This document shows positions 8,223 to 13,746 of a stretch of DNA of 18,853 nucleotides, in pieces. The translations under genes were made by a program, and so were the position numbers. This stretch comes from a bacterium. Lineage in GTDB: Bacteria; Bdellovibrionota; FAC87; UBA2466. The notes under the pieces are model-generated. The model did no database searches, was not told the DNA's origin, and was given only the letters and a program-made list of their open reading frames with translations. The stretch lies in contig JALHPX010000007.1 of NCBI GenBank assembly GCA_022842225.1, positions 1 to 18,853 on the forward strand, read 5' to 3'. How positions within the stretch are numbered: the first letter of the stretch is position 1; each line of letters starts with the position of its first letter.

Positions 8223-8792
8223 ATGCAACTGAGTTTGGCCATCGATGAATTTGTAGTATTTGACTTGGAAACAACCGGACTTTCTCCGTGGGCCGGTGAT
8301 GAGATCATCGAAATTGGCGCTATGAAAATCTTCGGCGACCAGATCGACGAAGTGAACACCTTCCATTCATTGGTAAATCCTCGCCGCATTATTCCTGACG
8401 AAGCCACTAAGGTGAACGGCATCTCCAATGAAATGGTCGCCAACGCGCCGTTTTTTGAGGACGTCTTCCCTAAGTTTCTCGACTTTGTGGGTGGGGCCTA
8501 CCTAGTTGCGCAAAATGCGAAGTTCGATATGTCTTTTCTTATGAAGTACATGATGGAGAAACAAATCCGTCGGGAGATGGAAGTATACGACACCGTTATC
8601 TTTTCTCGTCGTTGTTTCCCCGAAGAAACCCGCCACAATCTCGATGTCATCTGCAATCGTCTCAATCTGGCCTTCAACGCCAATGAGCGGCACCGCTCGA
8701 TGGAAGACGTTCGCCTGACGGCGCACGCTTTCGTTCGCATGCGGGAAATGTTAGGGGATAGCTGCCCCTCGCGCGAGCGCTGGGAGATTTAA
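8223..8792 (+). CDS. DnaQ-family DEDDh 3'-5' exonuclease
   Basis: The 189-residue protein is essentially one DEDDh exonuclease domain. FDLETTG supplies Asp14 and Glu16, AQNAKFD supplies Asp102, and HRSMED supplies His157 and Asp162. The two-metal active site is therefore complete. The family includes the DNA polymerase III proofreading subunit epsilon and stand-alone repair exonucleases. At 189 residues it lacks room for the usual C-terminal alpha-binding segment of epsilon, so I do not assign dnaQ itself. The ATG has an AGGGA ribosome-binding site close upstream. It is 30 bases before tgt on the same strand, suggesting co-transcription. It could also serve in RNA end processing; DEDDh enzymes do both. 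Confidence 0.88.
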   Translation: MQLSLAIDEFVVFDLETTGLSPWAGDEIIEIGAMKIFGDQIDEVNTFHSLVNPRRIIPDEATKVNGISNEMVANAPFFEDVFPKFLDFVGGAYLVAQNAKFDMSFLMKYMMEKQIRREMEVYDTVIFSRRCFPEETRHNLDVICNRLNLAFNANERHRSMEDVRLTAHAFVRMREMLGDSCPSRERWEI

Positions 8793-8822
8793 GGACTCTT
8801 TTCACAGGGACACTTTAGCGCA

Positions 8823-10865
8823 ATGGCGACTCTCGCCCGTTCCCGCATTTTTACGTTGGGAAATCTCCGCCTGGAGACTCCCGTTTTCATGCCGGTAGGC
8901 ACGCGTGCCACCGTGCGCGGCCAAGAGCTCGACGACTTAGAGGCATTGGATTTCCCAGTTCTTTTGGCGAATACCTATCACCTGGGACAGCGACCGGGCC
9001 CAGAAGTTCTTAATGCAGCGGGCGGAGTGAAAAAGTGGATGGATTGGAAAGGTGCGGTACTGACCGACTCCGGCGGGTATCAGGTCTTCTCCCTTTCTGA
9101 GTTTTGCAAAATCGAGGAGTCAGGGGCCGTCTTTAAGAGTTTCCTCGACGGTAAAAAAGTCCACCTCACCCCGGAGCTGAGTTTAGCGTGGCAAGCGGCC
9201 ATCGGCAGCGATATTCGCATGGTTTTTGATCAATGCGTGCCATCGACGGTAGATCACGCAACTGCGAAAGCGGCAATGGAACTTACGCATCGTTGGGCCA
9301 ACCGCAGTATTCAAGCGCATGGACAGTCTAATGATGGTTCTTCGTTGTTTGGTATCGTGCAGGGGGCTTGCTTTGAAGATCTTCGTCGACAAAGTGCAGA
9401 GTATCTTTCTTCACTGCCTTTTCGCGGCTTAGCGATTGGCGGGCTTGCCGTGGGTGAGTCCAAGTCTCAGCGCGAAGATATCACCGAGCTCACCACGCCG
9501 TTGCTGCCGGCGGATAAGCCGCGGTACTTGATGGGCGTCGGGACTCCCTTAGATATTTTGGAAGCAGTCCACCGTGGCGTCGATATGTTTGACTGCATTT
9601 TGCCTACGGCCATTGCGCAACACGGAGTTGCTTATACCTCGCGTGGCAAGATTGATCTGAAGCGAGGCTCCTACCGATTAGCTCAAGGCCCGTTGGATCC
9701 GGAATGTGGTTGTCGGACCTGTCGACGATTTCCTCGGTCTTATCTGCACCACCTGGTACGGGTGGGTGAGTGCATGGGTTGGCAACATATCGCGCATCAT
9801 AATTTTAATTTTTATCGACGTATTGTCGAAGGAATGCGCACTTCGATTAAGGCTGGCGTCTTTGAGGCATTCTACTCGCAGTGGCGCGCGGTACTGGGTG
9901 AAGTGGATTTGGAAAATCCTTCTAATATACCTGCACCCAGAAAGCATCACGGTCCTTCGTTACATTCTCCATCGGGACTTTTTGATCTGGTTCAAAACGC
10001 CAAGAGCGAATGGTCTGTGCGCGGTGTGGAGAGCGGTGAGGTAATGCACCCTGGCCTAGTGGGCCTGCTCGAAGCCGAGAAGCTTTATGTCGAACAACCC
10101 CAATTAAAAAATCTTTGTGAGTCCGAAACTGAAACGAGTCCGATTGTCATTTGGGATGTGGGTCTGGGCATGGCCGCCAATGCGATGGCTGCGATTCGGT
10201 GCTGGGAAAACTCTGCGGCGCGCCGAGATTTAGAAATTGTTAGTTTCGACACGACCTTGGAGCCACTGGAATTGGTTGTGCGCCATCAAAGAAGATTTCA
10301 ACACGTATGGCATGGTGCTCCCAAAAAGCTTTTGGCCGATCGCAGTGTGGATCAAAAACATCCCACCACCGAAGCGCACTTGCGGTGGACGTTTCATGAA
10401 GGCACGTATCTTGATTTTATCGACGAGGTAGCGAAACCACGTTTGATTTTTTACGATCCGTTCTCACCCAAATCCAATCCGGCGCTATGGACGGTAACCG
10501 TGTTTTCGCGGCTTCGTCGACTAGTCGAAAGCGTGGAATGCGAGCTGATCACCTACAGCGCTTCTACTTCGGTACGCACTTCGCTGCTACTCGGTGGGTT
10601 TTATGTTGGGCGTGGTGACGAAACGGGTAAAAAATTAGAGACCACTGTCGCTGTAACTGGAAAGTTGCGTTCGGCTTTGGTCCAGCGCGAGCGCCTATTG
10701 GACGATGCGTGGATCGTGCGTTGGGAGAAGAGCTCCGCTTTCGCGCCGCCGATGTCGACACTTACTCGCGATGAAATCGGCAATAGGTTGCGGGCCCACC
10801 CCCAATTCCAGCCAAAGGCCAGAACGGGAGCGGACCCGCTTAGGCAAGAGCTCGTGCTGGGTTAG
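8823..10865 (+). CDS. tgt: Fusion of tRNA-guanine transglycosylase (Tgt) and MnmC/MnmD-type methyltransferase
   Basis: The 680-residue product has two domains. Residues 1 to about 360 are Tgt, the enzyme that swaps G34 for preQ1 in tRNAs with GUN anticodons. It has TDSGG (81-85), FDQC (135-138), GGLAVGE (206-212), the nucleophile Asp257 in VDMFDC, and zinc ligands Cys295, Cys297, Cys300 and His326. Residues about 395-610 match the SAM-dependent half of MnmC (MnmD): GEVMHPG (405-411), motif I IWDVGLGMA (443-451), FYDPFSPKSNPALWT (543-557) and LITYSASTSVR (575-585). MnmD methylates nm5U34. The recognition segment after Asp257 reads PTAIAQHG where typical Tgt has PTRxxRNG, so both arginines are replaced (Ala263, Gln266). 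The frame is continuous and the Tgt part has normal length. The 3' end overlaps the convergent gene by 4 bp. Confidence 0.92.
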   Translation: MATLARSRIFTLGNLRLETPVFMPVGTRATVRGQELDDLEALDFPVLLANTYHLGQRPGPEVLNAAGGVKKWMDWKGAVLTDSGGYQVFSLSEFCKIEESGAVFKSFLDGKKVHLTPELSLAWQAAIGSDIRMVFDQCVPSTVDHATAKAAMELTHRWANRSIQAHGQSNDGSSLFGIVQGACFEDLRRQSAEYLSSLPFRGLAIGGLAVGESKSQREDITELTTPLLPADKPRYLMGVGTPLDILEAVHRGVDMFDCILPTAIAQHGVAYTSRGKIDLKRGSYRLAQGPLDPECGCRTCRRFPRSYLHHLVRVGECMGWQHIAHHNFNFYRRIVEGMRTSIKAGVFEAFYSQWRAVLGEVDLENPSNIPAPRKHHGPSLHSPSGLFDLVQNAKSEWSVRGVESGEVMHPGLVGLLEAEKLYVEQPQLKNLCESETETSPIVIWDVGLGMAANAMAAIRCWENSAARRDLEIVSFDTTLEPLELVVRHQRRFQHVWHGAPKKLLADRSVDQKHPTTEAHLRWTFHEGTYLDFIDEVAKPRLIFYDPFSPKSNPALWTVTVFSRLRRLVESVECELITYSASTSVRTSLLLGGFYVGRGDETGKKLETTVAVTGKLRSALVQRERLLDDAWIVRWEKSSAFAPPMSTLTRDEIGNRLRAHPQFQPKARTGADPLRQELVLG

Positions 10866-11437
10866 AACAAGTATCCAACCGTGAATTCCGCAGCTGGCTT
10901 GATGCCGTGATAGAACGGCACGTCGATTACCGTGCCTTGCTCCGTCGTCATCTCGCTGCCCTGGCTGTACCAGGAGCCGCCCAGTGCTAGTTGCAAGTTC
11001 AACCCACTCTTGAATACAAACTGATAGCCGACGAGGGCGTTGACGAAGGCGCCGATATTACTCGCCTCCTCGTCTCCGAAACGCACTTTTGTCGTCGACA
11101 GACCCACGGAAGTGCCGACAATCCAGCTGTCCTGAAACACGCTTCCAGTGACGTAGTAATTGCTGCGAGCGCCGATGCCCCAACCCGTGAGTTCGGTGAA
11201 AAAGAAGTTGGCAGAGAAGTGACTGAGGCTGGGCCCAATAGTGAACTTGTCGCCGATTCTAAAGTCAGCTTCACCAGAGAGCGAGCCCAATGCCAGTCCC
11301 AGTGGATTCACTCGGATGTTGAGGAATTTGGTTTGGGCCACTTCTTCCGTCATGTGCCCTGTTCTAGCCGCGCCGAGCCCAGGAAGCGAAATTGCCGACA
11401 GTGTTGCGACCACAATAAGAATGCGAATGCTTTTCAT
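10862..11437 (-). CDS. Small outer-membrane beta-barrel protein
   Basis: The 191-residue protein has a Sec signal peptide (residues 1 to about 23: a basic start, a hydrophobic core, then GLGAA). The rest consists of alternating amphipathic strands with Gly/aromatic girdles, for example NPLGLALGSLSGEADFRIG, FVNALVGYQFVF and NLQLALGGSWY. It ends in FTVGYLF, a terminal phenylalanine as in BAM-assembled barrels. The pattern resembles DUF3575/OmpA-N-like eight-strand barrels; no substrate can be named. I choose the ATG at 11437 because AGGGGG (plus 11442-11447) precedes it and the signal peptide follows at once; the in-frame start at 11467 is less likely. It lies 52 bases downstream of a TetR-family gene with an operator-like palindrome between, so it is probably that regulator's target. 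Confidence 0.82.
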   Translation of the reverse strand: MKSIRILIVVATLSAISLPGLGAARTGHMTEEVAQTKFLNIRVNPLGLALGSLSGEADFRIGDKFTIGPSLSHFSANFFFTELTGWGIGARSNYYVTGSVFQDSWIVGTSVGLSTTKVRFGDEEASNIGAFVNALVGYQFVFKSGLNLQLALGGSWYSQGSEMTTEQGTVIDVPFYHGIKPAAEFTVGYLF

Positions 11438-11458
11438 GTAACCCCCTTTTATGTCGGA

Positions 11459-11486
11459 AGAATACATTATTTGTACAAAAGTACAA
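11459..11486 (-). promoter_or_regulatory. Probable promoter of the outer-membrane protein gene
   Basis: On the minus strand TTGTAC (plus 11481-11486) and TATTCT (plus 11459-11464) are spaced 16 bases apart, with the ribosome-binding site and start codon about 20 bases further on. Both boxes are imperfect (three and four of six), which is common for regulated promoters. The -35 box and most of the spacer lie inside the inverted repeat at 11470-11487. Confidence 0.4.
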
Positions 11487-11487
11487 A
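11470..11487. promoter_or_regulatory. TetR-type operator palindrome TTTGTAC-N4-GTACAAA
   Basis: A perfect 7-bp-armed inverted repeat with an AAAA centre (18 bp in all) lies two bases past the tetR stop codon, between tetR and the outer-membrane protein gene. Its size and symmetry suit a TetR dimer, and its place over the -35/spacer of the downstream promoter suits repression. The repeat is seen directly; binding by the adjacent regulator is inferred from location. Confidence 0.6.
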
Positions 11488-11489
11488 AA

Positions 11490-12137
11490 CTAAGTTTTGG
11501 ATGGGGGCAATCCGCACAGCTCGGAAACTTCGCTGATGGATCTGCGGCGGAGGGCCTCTAGCGATTCCTTGGGTTGAGTTGTTAGATAATCGACGATATT
11601 CCCGGTGAGAATAGCTTGGGTGCGCCGTGCTAATAGCTCAGACTTCGCTTTGTTCTTCCGCGACACGCAGCCTTCGATCATGGCCTGAATACGCTTTGCG
11701 CCGAGGCGGCGAACTTCGTCGTGCAGCTTTCTAAAGCGACGGTCGATGGAAGCCAGGTAAAAGAGCAGTAGAATGGCGCTTGCTTGTTGAGGGTAGCGCT
11801 GGACCCACTCAAAGGTGGCGGTAATGAAAGCCTCTAACTTGTCTTCGTTGGATTCCTCAGCGCTGACCGCATCTACCGTGAGGACTTGGACGTGAGAAAC
11901 ACAAAACTTTATGGCGGCTTCAATCAAATCTCCCAATTCGGGGAAATGGTAAGCAACGTGCGCGCGGCCAATTTCTAGTCTTTTGCCGACGCTTTCAAAG
12001 GTGGTGTGGTGAATACCATCCTCACTCAAGCAATCGATAGCCGCTTCCAATATCTCGATTTTGCGCAGGTCGCCTTTACGAGGTTTAAAGTCGAGAAATC
12101 GAGCGTAGAGAGCGAGTTGTCGGGGGTTTTTCTTCAT
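11490..12137 (-). CDS. TetR/AcrR-family transcriptional regulator
   Basis: The 215-residue protein has a TetR-type helix-turn-helix at about residues 25-72: KIEILEAAIDCLSEDG, then TTFESVGKRLEIGRAHVAYHFPELGDLIEAAI. The all-helical remainder would be the ligand-binding and dimer domain. The HTH matches the family pattern (AxxxxxxxG...TxxxVAxxxGVSxGxxYxxFxxKxxL), with VAYHFP at the recognition helix. The ATG at 12137 has no Shine-Dalgarno and lies only about 11 bases after a good -10 box, so the message may be nearly leaderless. The next gene on the same strand is an outer-membrane beta-barrel with a palindrome in front of it, a common arrangement for an envelope or efflux regulator. The ligand is unknown. 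Confidence 0.88.
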   Translation of the reverse strand: MKKNPRQLALYARFLDFKPRKGDLRKIEILEAAIDCLSEDGIHHTTFESVGKRLEIGRAHVAYHFPELGDLIEAAIKFCVSHVQVLTVDAVSAEESNEDKLEAFITATFEWVQRYPQQASAILLLFYLASIDRRFRKLHDEVRRLGAKRIQAMIEGCVSRKNKAKSELLARRTQAILTGNIVDYLTTQPKESLEALRRRSISEVSELCGLPPSKT

Positions 12138-12147
12138 CTGCAGCGCG

Positions 12148-12177
12148 GTTATAACGCCCGGCGTTTAGGTGTGTCCA
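12148..12177 (-). promoter_or_regulatory. Promoter of the tetR-type gene with internal palindrome
   Basis: On the minus strand TGGACA (plus 12172-12177) and TATAAC (plus 12148-12153) are each five of six to consensus and 18 bases apart. A perfect palindrome AACGCC-C-GGCGTT (12153-12165) fills the downstream half of the spacer and touches the -10 box. The start codon is at 12137, so the predicted 5' leader is only about four bases. Confidence 0.5.
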
Positions 12178-12180
12178 GCC

Positions 12181-12216
12181 CACAAAAAGAAAGCGCCGGC
12201 TTTGGGGCCGGCGCTT
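12181..12216 (-). terminator. Rho-independent terminator of the paralogous exported-protein genes
   Basis: On the minus strand AAGCGCCGGC and GCCGGCGCTT form a perfect 10-bp stem (plus 12191-12216) around a six-base loop, followed directly by the U-rich tail TCTTTTTGTG (plus 12181-12190). It lies 36 bases past the stop of the gene at 12253-12825 and just before the tetR promoter, so it insulates the two transcription units. Confidence 0.85.
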
Positions 12217-12252
12217 CGGGTCAAAGATGCGATAACTAAGAAGTAATACTGG

Positions 12253-12825
12253 CTAGTCTTTATTGGCTCTGTATTTGCGAAACGTCCAAGTTTGGCTGTT
12301 GACTATTTCGTGGCAGACACCGTCGTTATACGCGTCGGTTAGCAACGTCATAGTGGTAAATAGCTTACCTGGTTGCTGCCGAGCACTCGCCTTAACGTAG
12401 AAACCTTTAGGAATGCGACTTGCAAACAGGTTTCGTCGGTTTAGGATGAGCGTGAACGCGCTGTAGTAGGTTCCGGTGTTGGGAAAGGTGGTATCGCTCT
12501 CCAGGCTGAAGTCATCGCAGGGGTTTGCGTTACATTTGCTTGCGCAAAACGGACGCCAATTCCCATTGTTGTTCATGTCCCAGCCACCCTCGGAAATCTG
12601 TAACTCGGGTTGTCGAATGCCGGCGATAGTTAAGATGCGGTCGTTAGTCGTATCAACTACTAGGTCGCGCAACAGAAAATACTCAACCGTAGTAGGCCAT
12701 TGCTTGCCTTTTTTTGCCGTATTGGATGCGTCGACTTCCTGGATATATCCGGCTGCAACCAGCCCGAGTCCAAGAACTCCCCAGAACACCCAAAGGAGCC
12801 TTTTTTTAGACCAAATATTTTTCAC
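12253..12825 (-). CDS. Exported four-cysteine protein, paralogue A
   Basis: The 190-residue product has a basic N-terminus and a hydrophobic segment (about 10-27) typical of a Sec signal peptide, then a soluble domain. I do not recognise the family. It is clearly paralogous to the next gene upstream. Shared blocks are TTxEYxLxRDLxxDxTND, the cysteine cluster C-x3-C-x4-C (Cys94, 98, 103), RIPK-x2-x-VK, and an end with LLTDxxNDGxC (Cys171), TWTxRKY and a final Asp. The four cysteines suggest two disulphides in the periplasm or outside the cell. The start is a GTG behind GGGAGGAAT, the same arrangement as its paralogue. A strong terminator follows. Role unknown; a structural or surface protein is one possibility. 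Confidence 0.78.
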   Translation of the reverse strand: MKNIWSKKRLLWVFWGVLGLGLVAAGYIQEVDASNTAKKGKQWPTTVEYFLLRDLVVDTTNDRILTIAGIRQPELQISEGGWDMNNNGNWRPFCASKCNANPCDDFSLESDTTFPNTGTYYSAFTLILNRRNLFASRIPKGFYVKASARQQPGKLFTTMTLLTDAYNDGVCHEIVNSQTWTFRKYRANKD

Positions 12826-12891
12826 TTTAATTCCTCCCAGATGATTTTAGGACGGATGTCCCTGTTTAATTTTGAGTAGTTGCCTTTTTGT

Positions 12892-12917
12892 ACCGCCGAC
12901 CCTTCCGGGTCAGCGGT
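12892..12917. repeat. Inverted repeat between the two paralogous genes
   Basis: ACCGCCGACCC-TTCC-GGGTCAGCGGT forms an 11-bp stem with one G-U wobble when read as minus-strand RNA. It lies about 30 bases after the stop of paralogue B and about 65 bases before the start of paralogue A. The minus-strand transcript continues ACAAAAAGG, so there is no U-tract. It could stabilise the 3' end of the upstream message or modulate read-through; a canonical terminator is not supported. Confidence 0.5.
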
Positions 12918-12948
12918 TCAGAAGGGCTTCAAATACGGGTCGGAATAC

Positions 12949-13488
12949 TTAGTCCATGTTGACTTTGTATTTGCGCATCGTCCACGTTTCGGTTTCCACA
13001 ACTTCGAGGCATGTGCCGTCGTTGAACGTGTCGGTGAGCAACACCAAGGAATCCATCTTCTTAGATGGATTGATGTAGCCTGTTCCCTTGACGAAAACGT
13101 TTTTCGGAATGCGGCCTTCAAGTTGGTTGTTCGAGCTAAGTGCCATCATGAACGAACCGTAGTAAGCAGCGCCGGTCGCTGGATAGACCGTGTCAGACGT
13201 TTGGGAAGTGCAAGAACTAGCTGTGCACTTGCTGCCGCACTTTGGCTTGGAAGCTAAAGTTCCCGTGGTCAACGTCAACGTGTCGTTTTCAGGTTTGCCG
13301 ATAGATACGAGTTTGTCGTTAGTGACATCTAATTCTAAATCGCGAACTAGTAAGTATTCCGTGGTCGCCCAGGAATCGTCGTCATCCGAAGCGCCGACGT
13401 TACCTACGAATCCAACGGTTACAACGCTTACTGCAATTGCTGACGCAGCAAGCCAGAGACGAGTCTTATTGGTCCAGAATTTCTTCAC
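12949..13488 (-). CDS. Exported four-cysteine protein, paralogue B
   Basis: The 179-residue product begins with a Sec signal peptide (MKKFWTNKTR, hydrophobic core 11-30, VGASDDDD near the cleavage site) and continues as a soluble Thr/Ser/Asp-rich domain. Family not recognised. It shares with the following gene the cysteine pattern C-x3-C-x4-C (Cys84, 88, 93) plus a late cysteine (Cys160), the motif EYLLVRDLELDVTND, RIPKNVFVK, and the C-terminal block LLTDTFNDGTC...TWTMRKYK. The start is a GTG with GGGAGGA six bases upstream. The gene has a leader of about 100 bases or more with a small hairpin and T-run. The tandem pair probably arose by duplication and then diverged, since only scattered blocks remain identical. 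Confidence 0.78.
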   Translation of the reverse strand: MKKFWTNKTRLWLAASAIAVSVVTVGFVGNVGASDDDDSWATTEYLLVRDLELDVTNDKLVSIGKPENDTLTLTTGTLASKPKCGSKCTASSCTSQTSDTVYPATGAAYYGSFMMALSSNNQLEGRIPKNVFVKGTGYINPSKKMDSLVLLTDTFNDGTCLEVVETETWTMRKYKVNMD

Positions 13489-13514
13489 GATATTCCTCCC
13501 GAGAGTTAAGAAAA

Positions 13515-13537
13515 CAAAAAAGAAACTTGCGTTTCTC
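13515..13537 (-). other. Weak hairpin plus U-run in the leader of paralogue B
   Basis: On the minus strand GAGAAAC-GCAA-GTTTCT is followed at once by TTTTTTG. The stem is only six to seven pairs and A/T-rich, so termination would be inefficient, but its place about 30 bases before the GTG start could make it an attenuator. Function is speculative. Confidence 0.25.
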
Positions 13538-13746
13538 GTTCGAGTTCCTAGTTAAGTTTTTTGAAGCTACTTCGTTTAGGGGTACTGCTAGTGAAGTAAT
13601 TTTTTAGCCTATTTCCTTAACTAGAGCAATGCAAAGATGTTGACTTACGTCGTCATTTATCATGCGGTGCGAGCGGCTTAACCACAGTGCCTCTGTAAGA
13701 TTCGCTCTTTTCTTCAGATCGCGAACAAGCGAGAATTCTACCCGAC

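Noticed and set aside
10991..11536. 181-codon plus-strand open frame opposite the barrel gene
   Set aside because: It lies antisense to a gene with a signal peptide, ribosome-binding site and barrel pattern. Its own product is low-complexity, Arg/His-rich and has no domain.
12892..12917. Rho-independent terminator between the two exported-protein genes
   Set aside because: The stem is good, but neither strand has a following U-tract; it is kept only as an inverted repeat.
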